Shown here: one piece after another, positions 8,201 to 16,593 of the stretch | How positions within the stretch are numbered: position 1 is the first letter of the stretch | How the letters are laid out: each line of letters starts with the position of its first letter | NCBI RefSeq assembly: GCF_039566955.1 | Contig: NZ_CP154796.1 | Coordinates: forward strand, 4,774,001 to 4,838,000 | From: Micromonospora sp. DSM 45708 | Lineage (GTDB): Bacteria; Actinomycetota; Actinomycetes; Mycobacteriales; Micromonosporaceae | Reading direction: 5' to 3' | DNA: 64,000 bases | The notes under the pieces: generated by a model | The model's database searches: none | Told to the model about the DNA's origin: nothing | Seen by the model: only the letters and a program-made list of their open reading frames with translations | Translations under genes and position numbers: made by a program

Positions 8201-10260
8201 GTCTCGCGGCACCGAACGAGGTCGTCACCAAGGCGCTGCTGCGTCAGGTGGCCGTACCGGGGCTGGACCGGCCGGCCGCCCTGATCACCCTGGACAACGG
8301 CTTCGACCACACCAAGCCGAACAGTTTCGGCCCGGGCGGCCTGACCAGCCTGGACGAGGCGATCACCGCCGCCCTGGCGGCGGACCCGGCGTTCGTCGCG
8401 GTCACCGGCAAGCCGTACATCTTCTGCGTGGGCGCGGACATCACCAGCCTGCCCCAGCTGGAGAACCGCGAGCAGGCGCTGGAGGTCGGCCGGCTCGGCC
8501 ACCGGGTCTTCGCCCGGCTCAAGGACAGCGACGTCCCGACGTTCGCGTTCGTCAACGGCGCGGCCATGGGCGGTGGCCTGGAGCTTGCGCTGCACTGCCA
8601 CTACCGGACGCTGTCGGCCGGCGCGGCGGCCCTGGCGCTGCCCGAGGTCTCGCTCGGCCTGGTGCCCGGCTGGGGCGGCACCCAGCTGCTGCCGAACCTG
8701 ATCGGCATCCCGGCCGCGACCCAGGTGATCCTGCAGAACCCGCTGATGCAGAACCGGATGCTCAAGCCGAAGCAGGCGGCCGAGATGGGCATCGCGGACG
8801 TGCTGCTGGAGCCCGCCGACTTCCTGGAGCGGTCGCTGGAGTGGGCCGCCGGCGTGGTCCGGGGCGAGGTCACCGTGACCCGCCCCGAGGTCGACAAGGA
8901 CATGTGGGCGGGCGTGCTCTACTTCGCCCGGCAGACCCTCGACCAGCGGCTGCACGGCGCGGTCCCGGCCGCGTACAAGGCGTTGGACCTGCTGGAGACC
9001 GCGAAGGACGCGGACTTCGCCACCGGCACCGCCGCGGAGGACGAGGCGCTCGCCGACCTGGTCTTCTCCGAGGAGCTGCGCAGCGGCCTGTACGCGTTCG
9101 ACCTGGTGCAGCGGCGGGCCAAGCGCCCGGCCGGCGCACCGGACAAGGGCCTGGCCCGGCCGGTGACCAAGGTGGGCATCGTCGGCGCCGGCCTGATGGC
9201 CAGCCAGCTCGCGCTGCTGTTCGCCCGCCGGCTCCAGGTGCCGGTGGTGCTGACCGACCTTGATCAGTCCCGGGTGGACCAGGGCGTGGCCTACGTGCAC
9301 ACCCAGATCGAGAAGGCCGTGAGCAAGGGCCGGATGGACAAGGGCACCGCCGCCAAGCTGTACGGCCTGGTGTCCGGCTCGGTCGACAAGTCCGTGTTCG
9401 CCGACGCCGACTTCGTCATCGAGGCCGTGTTCGAGGACCTGGGCGTCAAGAAGCAGGTCTGGGCCGAGCTGGAGAAGATCGTCGCGCCGGAGGCGGTGCT
9501 CGCCACCAACACCAGCTCGCTGTCGATCACCGAGATGGCGGCCGACCTCGAGCACCCGGAGCGGGTCGTCGGCTTCCACTTCTTCAACCCGGTGGCGGTG
9601 CTGCCGCTGCTGGAGATCGTCCGCGGCGAGCGCACCGACGACGCCACGCTGGCCACCGCGTTCGCGGTCGGCAAGCAGCTCAAGAAGTCGTCGGTGCTGG
9701 TGAAGGACGCCCCGGCGTTCGTGGTGAACCGGCTGCTGACCCGCTTCCTCGGCACCGTCTTCGCCGCCGTCGACGCCGGCACCCCGCTGGACGTCGCGGA
9801 CAGCGCGCTGGACCCGCTGGGCCTGCCGATGCGCCCGCTCGCGCTGCTCCAGCTCGTCGGGCCGGCGGTGGCGTACCACGTGGGCGGCACGCTGCACGCC
9901 GCGTTCCCGGAGCGGTACGCGGTCAGCGAGAACCTCAAGCGGATCGCCGACTCGGGCCAGCCGATCGTGGTCGACGACCAGGTCAACGAGGACGTCGCCA
10001 AGCTGCTCGTGGTCGGCGACCAGCCGCTCACCGCCGAGCAGGTCCGGCAGAACGCGCTCGACGCACTGGCCGAGGAGATCGGGCTGATGCTCGACGAGGG
10101 TGTCGTCGCCGAGGCGCAGGACATCGACCTGTGCATGATCCTCGGCGCCGGCTGGCCCTTCCACCTGGGCGGCGTCACGCCGTACCTGGACCGGACCGGC
10201 ACCTCGGAGCGGGTGACCGGCCGGCGGTTCCTGCCACGCGGTGTGGCCAGCCTGCGCTGA
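8197..10260 (+). CDS. fadB: Bifunctional enoyl-CoA hydratase / 3-hydroxyacyl-CoA dehydrogenase
   Basis: The alpha subunit of the fatty-acid oxidation complex. It hydrates trans-2-enoyl-CoA and then oxidises 3-hydroxyacyl-CoA with NAD. The 687-residue protein has an N-terminal crotonase domain with NGAAMGGGLELAL and the LPEVSLGLVPGWGGTQ block. The NAD-binding dehydrogenase domain starts near residue 322 (KVGIVGAGLMASQLALLF). It includes VVGFHFFNPVAVLPLLEIV and a C-terminal dehydrogenase helical region. The NAD loop reads GAGLMASQ rather than the more common GxGxMGxG. The GTG start overlaps the fadA stop by 4 nt. Confidence 0.95.
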   Translation: MSLAAPNEVVTKALLRQVAVPGLDRPAALITLDNGFDHTKPNSFGPGGLTSLDEAITAALAADPAFVAVTGKPYIFCVGADITSLPQLENREQALEVGRLGHRVFARLKDSDVPTFAFVNGAAMGGGLELALHCHYRTLSAGAAALALPEVSLGLVPGWGGTQLLPNLIGIPAATQVILQNPLMQNRMLKPKQAAEMGIADVLLEPADFLERSLEWAAGVVRGEVTVTRPEVDKDMWAGVLYFARQTLDQRLHGAVPAAYKALDLLETAKDADFATGTAAEDEALADLVFSEELRSGLYAFDLVQRRAKRPAGAPDKGLARPVTKVGIVGAGLMASQLALLFARRLQVPVVLTDLDQSRVDQGVAYVHTQIEKAVSKGRMDKGTAAKLYGLVSGSVDKSVFADADFVIEAVFEDLGVKKQVWAELEKIVAPEAVLATNTSSLSITEMAADLEHPERVVGFHFFNPVAVLPLLEIVRGERTDDATLATAFAVGKQLKKSSVLVKDAPAFVVNRLLTRFLGTVFAAVDAGTPLDVADSALDPLGLPMRPLALLQLVGPAVAYHVGGTLHAAFPERYAVSENLKRIADSGQPIVVDDQVNEDVAKLLVVGDQPLTAEQVRQNALDALAEEIGLMLDEGVVAEAQDIDLCMILGAGWPFHLGGVTPYLDRTGTSERVTGRRFLPRGVASLR

Positions 10261-10276
10261 CCGGTCCACGCCATCG

Positions 10277-10323
10277 ATCGCGGTGGTCGCGCCGTCCGTT
10301 CCGGACGGTGCGGCCACCGCGAT
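10277..10323 (+). terminator. Hairpin after fadB
   Basis: A 22-bp stem with two mismatches and a 3-nt loop (ATCGCGGTGG... mirrored by ...CCACCGCGAT) begins 17 nt after the fadB stop. It lacks a clear T run, as is common in high-GC actinobacteria. Confidence 0.7.
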
Positions 10324-10445
10324 CGGCGTTCCGGGACCGGTCACGGGACGGTTCCGGTTTCGTCACACCGCCCTTGGCCGGACAGCGGGGTGTCGGCGGC
10401 TCTGGCTACGATCACGCGTCCAGAATCTTCACAGGAGCTGCCTTC

Positions 10446-11192
10446 ATGTCCCAGCCGCCGTCCAATCCCTACCCCGGCCACAACCCCTCCCCCTCCGCGC
10501 AGCCGGGTGGCTACCAGCCGCCGCAGCAGCCGCAGTACGGCGGCGACTACCCGCCGGCCCCGCAGCAGCAGTACGGCGGTGACCAGTTCGGCGCCCCGGT
10601 CCCGCCGAAGAAGAAGTTCGGGGTCGGCAAGATCCTGCTGATCGTGCTGGCCGTGGTGCTGGTGCTCTGCGTCGGCGGCGGCGTCGCCTTCTGGCTCGCC
10701 GCCGGTGACGACGTCAAGGACGTCGTCACCGCCACCAAGACCCGGGTCGTCGAGCCGACCACGCTGGGCGGCCGGCCGAAGGCGACCGAGCCGCAGCTCC
10801 AGTCGACCGCGCTCCAGATGAAGTCCGAGCTCGGCAAGGACGTGCCGAACGCGACCAGCACGGCGGGCGCGTTCTACGGCGACCCGGCCAAGAAGGACCT
10901 GGTCATGATCGTCGCCGTCTCCGGCGTCATCGCCGACCCGAAGAAGGAGATGGCGGACGCCATCACGGCGGTCACCCCGCAGTTGGGCACCAAGGAGTTC
11001 AAGACGGTGGACGCCGGCCCGCTCGGTGGCGACGCCAAGTGCGGCGACGGCAAGGCGCAGGAGGTCCCGGTGGCCGTCTGCGTCTGGTCCGACAAGGGCA
11101 GCCTCGGCATGGTGGTCGTCTACTTCAAGACCGCGGCCGAGTTCCAGTCGGAGTTCGTCACCCTGCGCGGTGAGATCGAGAAGCAGGACTGA
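10446..11192 (+). CDS. Single-pass membrane protein with Pro/Gln-rich tail
   Basis: A 248-residue protein of unknown function. It has a short Pro/Gln/Tyr-rich cytoplasmic tail (PQQPQYGGDYPPAPQQQYGG), a basic patch PPKKKFG and one membrane helix (about 60-82, ILLIVLAVVLVLCVGG). The roughly 165-residue extracytoplasmic domain has a predicted Cys pair (AKCGDG and AVCVWS). The ATG start has an AGGAG site eight bases upstream; a longer open frame reads back into fadB. Extracellular single-domain proteins with this layout are common in actinobacteria but have no assigned role. A strong hairpin follows. Confidence 0.8.
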   Translation: MSQPPSNPYPGHNPSPSAQPGGYQPPQQPQYGGDYPPAPQQQYGGDQFGAPVPPKKKFGVGKILLIVLAVVLVLCVGGGVAFWLAAGDDVKDVVTATKTRVVEPTTLGGRPKATEPQLQSTALQMKSELGKDVPNATSTAGAFYGDPAKKDLVMIVAVSGVIADPKKEMADAITAVTPQLGTKEFKTVDAGPLGGDAKCGDGKAQEVPVAVCVWSDKGSLGMVVVYFKTAAEFQSEFVTLRGEIEKQD

Positions 11193-11203
11193 CACCGGTC
11201 GGA

Positions 11204-11243
11204 GCGCCGGGCCCCCGCCGTCGGCGGGGGCCCGGCGCCGTTT
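11204..11243. terminator. Bidirectional GC-rich terminator
   Basis: A perfect 16-bp stem (GCGCCGGGCCCCCGCC with its complement) and a 3-nt loop is followed by CGTTT. It lies between the convergent membrane-protein and VOC genes and can serve both. Confidence 0.85.
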
Positions 11244-11248
11244 CCGGG

Positions 11249-11635
11249 TCAGGCCGACGCGGCGCGTTCCGCCGCCGAGCGGCAGACACAGAACTCGTTG
11301 CCCTCCGGGTCGGCGAGCACCACCCAGCCGGTGCCGTCCGGCCGACGCCGGTCGGCGACGAACGTCGCGCCGAGTGCGCGCAGCCGGACGACCTCGGTGT
11401 CCCGGGTGCCCTCGGCCGGCTGGAGGTCGAGGTGGAACGCGCCCTTGCCGTGGCGCTCGCCCACCTCGACGAAGAGCAGGTCGGGGCCGTGCCCGTCGGG
11501 TGCGACGAGGACGGCCTCCGGGTCGCCCGGGTGGTCGTCGTCGTGCCGCTCGCGGTCGAGCACGCGGCCCCACCATCCGGCCAGGGCGTACGGGTCGTCG
11601 GATTCGACGGTCACACAGTGGATCCGTGCAGTCAC
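11249..11635 (-). CDS. VOC (glyoxalase/bleomycin-resistance-like) family protein
   Basis: A 128-residue protein of the vicinal-oxygen-chelate fold. The beta-alpha-beta-beta-beta pattern starts with IHCVTVESDDPYALAGWWGR. It continues with HLDLQP and the closing metal-site-like block VLADPEGNEFCVC. Related small proteins act as glyoxalases, dioxygenases or antibiotic-binding proteins; the substrate cannot be told here. The GTG start with a CGGAGG site gives a protein of normal single-domain length. The open frame could extend about 44 codons upstream, but that part is not VOC-like. Confidence 0.85.
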   Translation of the reverse strand: MTARIHCVTVESDDPYALAGWWGRVLDRERHDDDHPGDPEAVLVAPDGHGPDLLFVEVGERHGKGAFHLDLQPAEGTRDTEVVRLRALGATFVADRRRPDGTGWVVLADPEGNEFCVCRSAAERAASA

Positions 11636-11783
11636 GGGGTTTCCTCCGATGCGGGATGCGCCCCGCCGGAGTGCGACGGTCAGCGGGACATGCGGGGCGC
11701 GGGACGGTTCGACATTGACATCACCACACCCCCTTCCGCCTCTCGGCTGACGCCATGATCGTGCCACCGTCGCCGCCCCCTGG

Positions 11784-11862
11784 CAAGGAGGGGCCCTTGT
11801 CGACAGTGGGTGTCGACAAGGGGCCCCTCCTCTACCGGAGCGGTCAGGAAGGGGCCCCTCGT
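11784..11862. repeat. GGGGCCC-cored intergenic palindrome cluster
   Basis: An inverted repeat has arms GGAGGGGCCCTTGTCGACA and TGTCGACAAGGGGCCCCTCC around the spacer GTGGG, with one bulged base. A third copy of the core, GGAAGGGGCCCCT, follows 17 nt later. It sits upstream of the VOC gene and downstream of the propeller gene. It is distinct from the TGATCA repeat family seen elsewhere in the window. Confidence 0.75.
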
Positions 11863-11869
11863 TACCCGC

Positions 11870-14410
11870 TCACGGGCCGGGGAACACCGCCTTCGCCCGC
11901 CAGTCGACGCCGTCGACCGCCGGGCCGCTGCGCACCGTGAACGTGGCACCGGGCGCGCCGTTGAGCCAGTCGGTGGCCGACAGGTCACCGGTGGCCCGGT
12001 TGACCTTGTAGAGCGTGCCGCCGGCCACGAACACCGCGCCCGCGTCGGCGAGCCCGCCCGAGCCGGCCACCGTGAACCGGTCCGCGCCGACCGCACCGCT
12101 GTCCGGGGTGAACCAGCGCCAGAACAGGCCGCTCTGCCCGGCGAGCGTGTAGTAGAGCCGACCACCGGAGTGGAACATGCCGGTCACGTTGGGGATCTCG
12201 GCGTAGAAGCCGGTGGTCACCCCGGCGTACGTCTGGCCGGCCGGACCGGAGTCGGTCTCCACCGTGTCCCAGTAGGCGTCGTGGTAGGGGTCGACAAGCG
12301 CCGGGGCGCCGAACGTGGTCCCGTCGAACGTGCGCCGCCACAGCGCGCCGTCCATCCCGTAGAAGAGCGTGCCGCCGACCCAGAACGCGCCCCGCGCGGT
12401 GGACCAGGCGGTGCCGTCCGGGTTCGCCACCGGGCTCGGCGCGCCGACCGTGGTCGTCCCGTCGTACGAGCGGGCCTGCACCTCGTCGCCGGTGCCGGCC
12501 GGCGGTGCGCCGGTCTTCACGATCTCGATGCCGTCGACCAGCGGGTTCTCCACCACGTGACGGAACTCCAGGTCGACGGTGCCGTCGCTGACCACGATGA
12601 ACTCGCGCATGGTGCCCACGTTGTGCCCGACGGCGGCGGACAGGTCGAGGTCGTCGAGGACGGTGGCGCCCTCCAGCGCCACGTCGAAGACGCGGGAGCC
12701 GGCGGCGGCGGTGCCGTCGTACCGGTTGGCCAGGTAGAGCCGGACCCGCACCTCGGTCCCGGTGGGCACCGGGAACTGCCAGGTCATCTCCGGCGCGCCG
12801 GCCGGGTCGTACCGTTCGTCGCTGTAGAGGGCGGCCGGCGTGCCGGCCGGCACGGTCGCGTCCAGCGCGCCCACCGCGGCGAAGCCGGCGGCGGAGCTGC
12901 CGCTGTTGTGGTACGGGCTGGGGTTGCCGCTGTCGTCGGCGGCCCAGTCCGGCCCGTCGTCGGTGGCGACGACCAGCGGCCCGCCGGCGTTGACCCGGTA
13001 CAGCACGTTGGTGGGCTTCGGCACGCCGGCCTGGTAGACGGCGCCGGGCAGGGTGGGCTCGGTGGTCGGGTGCGGGGCCGTGCCGCCGGCCAGCGGGAAG
13101 AACGCGATCCGCTCCCGGCGGTACTGGAAGTTGCCGATCCACGAGGTGTCGCCGCCGACCCACAGCCCGCTCGGGGTGACGAGCATCTCGGAGGCCCCGA
13201 TGCCGCGCGGGTGGCGGCCCGGGTTCCAGGACAGCGGCAGGCCGGTACGCGGGTCGAGCGCGGCGATGCTGGGCCGGCCGACCGCGCCGGCCCGGGCGTT
13301 GTCGCCGCCGGCGCTGTTGTTCAGCCAGCGGAAGTGGCCGCCCACGTAGACGGCCTGCTCGCTGACCGCGACCGAGAGGAACGTGTCGCCGCCGGTGTAG
13401 TCGATCCAGGTGGGCTGCGCGTCGGTGGCGGTCGTGCCGGCCTCGAAGCGGGCCGCGGCGTCGCAGAGCGTGCCGCCGTTCGGCGCGCCGGTGGTGACCA
13501 CCACGAAGTAGCTGCTGTCCGGCGCGTACGCGACGTCCCGCATGTACGAGTCGAACGCCCACCACGCGCAGCGCGGCGTGTAGCGGCTGGTGTTCCAGGC
13601 GGCCACGGTGGCGGCGGTGGCGCCCAGGTCGAGCTGGACGATCTGGTCGTGCAGCACCCCGTCGGCCTTCTTGAAGTTGCCGATCACCACGAGCCTCGTG
13701 CCGTCCGGGGAGAGCGCCATCTTCTCCACCCCGACGCCGGCGTTGGAGCCGCTGACCCCGTCGTAGTTGTGGTGCTCGGTCAGCGCGGTGGTCAGGTAGC
13801 TGTCCACCGCGCCGGTGGTGGCGTTGAGCGAGGCCAGCCCGCCGCGCGGGTTGGGGTTGCCGGCGGTGGTGAAGATGCCGCCGACCAGCAGCCGGTTGCC
13901 GGCCAGCGCGATGTCGTTGACCAGCCCGTTGAACGCCGGCGGAGCGAAGCTGGTGACCAGCGCGCCGGTGGCGACGTCGAGCAGCGCCACCTTGCGCCGG
14001 GTCACCCCGTTGACGGTGTTGAACTTGCCGGCGACGAAGACCGTGCCGGCGGTCGGGCCGGCGACGACCGCGTACACCTCGTTGTCGACCGACGGCGCGA
14101 ACGCGGTGTCGACGACACCGGTGGCCTTGTCGAAGGCGAGCAGGTAGTTGCGGGTGATGTCGACGGTGACCCCGCGGTTCTGCACCCGGGTGAACGAGCC
14201 GGCCACGATGATCTTCGTGCCGGCGTCGTGGATCGCGTCGACGGTGCCGTCCTGGATGTTCGGCGAGGCGGTGGCGGGGACGGCCTTGACCACGGTGGTG
14301 TGGTCGGGCGCGGCGCCGGCGGGGGCGGCCGGGGCCAGGCCGGCCGCGGTCAACGCGACGGCGGCGAGGGCCGCGAGGGCGCGGCGGCGCGAGGCCGAGG
14401 GGTGGGTCAC
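11870..14410 (-). CDS. Secreted beta-propeller protein with malectin-like domain
   Basis: An 846-residue exported protein. A signal peptide with an arginine-rich start and hydrophobic core (SRRRALAALAAVALTAAGL) ends near PAGAAPDH. Residues about 40-440 form repeated propeller blades (for example IIVAGSFTRV, VFVAGKFNTV, LLVGGIFTTA, VYVGGHFRWL). A malectin-like carbohydrate-binding domain follows (about 455-620, NVLYRVNAGGPLV, YLANRYDGTA, VVENPLVDGIEIV). More propeller-like blades close the C-terminus. The blade pattern is WD40/PQQ-like, but no catalytic residues are recognisable. A role in binding extracellular glycans is inferred from the malectin module. Confidence 0.8.
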   Translation of the reverse strand: MTHPSASRRRALAALAAVALTAAGLAPAAPAGAAPDHTTVVKAVPATASPNIQDGTVDAIHDAGTKIIVAGSFTRVQNRGVTVDITRNYLLAFDKATGVVDTAFAPSVDNEVYAVVAGPTAGTVFVAGKFNTVNGVTRRKVALLDVATGALVTSFAPPAFNGLVNDIALAGNRLLVGGIFTTAGNPNPRGGLASLNATTGAVDSYLTTALTEHHNYDGVSGSNAGVGVEKMALSPDGTRLVVIGNFKKADGVLHDQIVQLDLGATAATVAAWNTSRYTPRCAWWAFDSYMRDVAYAPDSSYFVVVTTGAPNGGTLCDAAARFEAGTTATDAQPTWIDYTGGDTFLSVAVSEQAVYVGGHFRWLNNSAGGDNARAGAVGRPSIAALDPRTGLPLSWNPGRHPRGIGASEMLVTPSGLWVGGDTSWIGNFQYRRERIAFFPLAGGTAPHPTTEPTLPGAVYQAGVPKPTNVLYRVNAGGPLVVATDDGPDWAADDSGNPSPYHNSGSSAAGFAAVGALDATVPAGTPAALYSDERYDPAGAPEMTWQFPVPTGTEVRVRLYLANRYDGTAAAGSRVFDVALEGATVLDDLDLSAAVGHNVGTMREFIVVSDGTVDLEFRHVVENPLVDGIEIVKTGAPPAGTGDEVQARSYDGTTTVGAPSPVANPDGTAWSTARGAFWVGGTLFYGMDGALWRRTFDGTTFGAPALVDPYHDAYWDTVETDSGPAGQTYAGVTTGFYAEIPNVTGMFHSGGRLYYTLAGQSGLFWRWFTPDSGAVGADRFTVAGSGGLADAGAVFVAGGTLYKVNRATGDLSATDWLNGAPGATFTVRSGPAVDGVDWRAKAVFPGP

Positions 14411-14614
14411 GGGCAGCTCCGTAGGTCAGGCGGTGAGGCGTGTCGCACCGCTCACCCTGAGCCACGCTCGCGGCGTCGTCCAGCGCCGGGCCGGCTTTCT
14501 GACCGACCACCGCGCCGCCACGCCCGACCACCCGCCACGGGCGGGCGGGACAGCGGGCCCGACCGCACGAACAGGTGGGGACGGGTGGCCGGCCGGGCGG
14601 ACGCGGATCGGCGG

Positions 14615-15772
14615 TCAGGTGGCCGACGGCGGGTCGGCCGACGGAAGCGTGACGGTCACCTCCAGGCCGCCGCCGGGCTGCGGGACCGCCTTCACGGTGC
14701 CGCCGTGCGCGTCGCAGACCGCCCGGACGATGGACAGGCCGAGGCCGGAGCCGCGCGCCCCGGTGCGTTCCTGCCCGCCGCGCCGGAACGGCTCGAACAG
14801 GCCGGGCACCTCGGCCGGGGCGACCTCGAAGCCGGTGTTCCCCACCACCAGCCAGGACCGCTGCCCGTCGGTGCCGGTACGCACCCACATCCGGCCGTGC
14901 AGGTGGTTGTAGCGGACCGCGTTCTCCACCAGGTTGCCGGCCAACCGGTCGAGCAGCCCCGGGTCACCGACCACCGGCGCGGGGCGCAGCGAGGTGTGCA
15001 CCTTCAGCCCGATCCGCTCCACCTCGCGGGCCACCGCGGAGAGCGCGTTGGCGGTGCCCACGGCGAGGTCGCACTCGGCGCGGCGGGCCAACCGCCGGCC
15101 GGTCTGCGCCTCGCTGCGGGCCAGCACCAGCAGCGCGTCCACCAGGCCGTTGGCCCGTTCGGACGCTTCCCGCACCACGCCGGCCATCCGCCGGTACTCG
15201 GCCAGGTCGGCGTCGTCGTCGCTGAGCGTCACGTCGATCTCGGTACGCATCACCGCCAGCGGTGTCCGCAGCTCGTGCGAGGCGTTCGCGACGAACCGCT
15301 TCTGCGCCTCGAACGCGGCGGTGATCCGGTCCAGCATGGCGTCGAACGTCTCGGCCAGCTCGGCCACCTCGTCGTCCGCGCCGGACCAGCCGATCCGTTC
15401 GTCGAGTGTGGTCTCGCCGAGCCGGCGGGCGGTGGCGGTGACCTGGTGCAGCGGGCGCAGCGCGCGGCCGGCCACCAGGTACGCCCCGGCCACCCCGACG
15501 ACGCTGATCGCCAGCAGCGCCAGCAGGCCCTTGAACAGCAGCTCCCGGGACGCGGCGTCGACCAGTTGCCGCTGCCACTGCCCGGCGTCGAGCGTGCGGC
15601 CGTCGGTGAGCACCACGGTGGTGCCGGGCAGCAGCTCGTCGGTGGGGCGCAGCGCGTCGCGGACCAGCAGCCAGGCCAGCAGCACCAGGATCGCCCCGGC
15701 GCCGACCAGGAGCACGCCGTTGAGCAGCGTGAGCCGCAGCCGCAGCGTCGGCCGGACCGTTCCCCCGATCAT
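14615..15772 (-). CDS. Sensor histidine kinase of an OmpR-type two-component system
   Basis: A 385-residue membrane kinase. Two helices (about 10-37 and 79-101) bracket a short extracytoplasmic loop, followed by a HAMP region. The HisKA motif carries the phospho-acceptor His166 (ANASHELRTPLAVM). The ATPase N box has Asn284 (NLVENAVRYN) and the G2 box is GSGLGLSIV. The G1 box reads VVGNTGFEV instead of the usual DxGxG, so the canonical Asp is Asn312. Its ATG overlaps the regulator stop (ATGA), so kinase and regulator are co-translated. The signal is unknown; the short loop suggests envelope or membrane sensing, as inference. Confidence 0.92.
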   Translation of the reverse strand: MIGGTVRPTLRLRLTLLNGVLLVGAGAILVLLAWLLVRDALRPTDELLPGTTVVLTDGRTLDAGQWQRQLVDAASRELLFKGLLALLAISVVGVAGAYLVAGRALRPLHQVTATARRLGETTLDERIGWSGADDEVAELAETFDAMLDRITAAFEAQKRFVANASHELRTPLAVMRTEIDVTLSDDDADLAEYRRMAGVVREASERANGLVDALLVLARSEAQTGRRLARRAECDLAVGTANALSAVAREVERIGLKVHTSLRPAPVVGDPGLLDRLAGNLVENAVRYNHLHGRMWVRTGTDGQRSWLVVGNTGFEVAPAEVPGLFEPFRRGGQERTGARGSGLGLSIVRAVCDAHGGTVKAVPQPGGGLEVTVTLPSADPPSAT

Positions 15773-16434
15773 CGCGAGCGCTCGATCCGGTAGCCCGCGC
15801 CGACCACGGTGTCGATCAGCGGTGGGTCGCCGAGCTTCTTGCGCAGCGTCATCACGGTGACCCGGACGATGGTGGTGAACGGGTCGGTGTTGGCGTCCCA
15901 GACCCGTTCCAGCAGCTCCTCGCTGGACACCACCGCGCCGCGGGCCCGGAGCAGCTCGGCGAGCACGCCGAACTCCTTGTTGGTCAGGTCGAGCGGCACG
16001 CCGCCCCGGGTCACCACCCGGCGGGCCGGGTCGAGTTCCAGGTCGGCCACCGCCAGCACCGGCGGTGCGGCCGGGGTGGCCCGCCGGCCCAACGCCTGCA
16101 CCCGGGCGACCAGTTCGTCGAAGGCGAACGGCTTCGCCAGGTAGTCGTCGGCGCCGAGCTGCAACCCCTCGACCCGGTCGGCGACGGTCCCGCTCGCGGT
16201 CAGCATGAGCACCCGGGTCAGCGCGCCGGACGCGGCCAGGTCGGCGCAGATCCGGTCGCCGTGCACGCCGGGCAGGTCCCGGTCCAGGATCACCACGTCG
16301 TAGCGGGTGACGAACGCCGCCTCGTGCCCGGCGTCGCCGTCGTACGCGACGTCCACCGCCATCCCGCGCTTGCGCAGCCCGCGTGCGATCGCGTCGGCGA
16401 GGTTGCGCTCGTCCTCGACCACCAGTACCCGCAT
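15769..16434 (-). CDS. OmpR/PhoB-family response regulator
   Basis: A 221-residue DNA-binding regulator, partner of the overlapping kinase gene. The receiver domain has the phospho-acceptor Asp51 (VVILDRDLPG), Thr79 (LMLTAS) and Lys101 (DDYLAKPF). The winged-helix effector ends with VTVMTLRKKLGDPPLIDTV and GAGYRI. The start is the ATG giving MRVLVVEDE; the longer open frame upstream is not receiver-like. It is divergent from the C39-like peptidase gene with a 159-nt gap, so that gene is a candidate target. Confidence 0.94.
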   Translation of the reverse strand: MRVLVVEDERNLADAIARGLRKRGMAVDVAYDGDAGHEAAFVTRYDVVILDRDLPGVHGDRICADLAASGALTRVLMLTASGTVADRVEGLQLGADDYLAKPFAFDELVARVQALGRRATPAAPPVLAVADLELDPARRVVTRGGVPLDLTNKEFGVLAELLRARGAVVSSEELLERVWDANTDPFTTIVRVTVMTLRKKLGDPPLIDTVVGAGYRIERSR

Positions 16435-16593
16435 TCCGGCCTCCCGCCTCGTGACCTCCCACAACCTAGTGCGCGACGCCAACCGGCCGGCACGGCCCGC
16501 CGTTGCAGAAAACCTTCGGGTACGCGATGCTCGCCGGCAACGATCGCCCACCGCCCCGGCCGTCGGCCCGGGCCGAGCCGAGCGGAGCCCCCG

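Noticed and set aside
8113..10344. A 743-codon minus-strand frame opposite fadB
   Set aside because: It is the typical antisense shadow of a high-GC gene (His/Arg/Val/Leu/Gln-rich) and fadB is certain.
11810..15793. A 1327-codon plus-strand frame
   Set aside because: It is antisense to the propeller and kinase genes, with Arg/Gly/Val-rich shadow composition and no domain.
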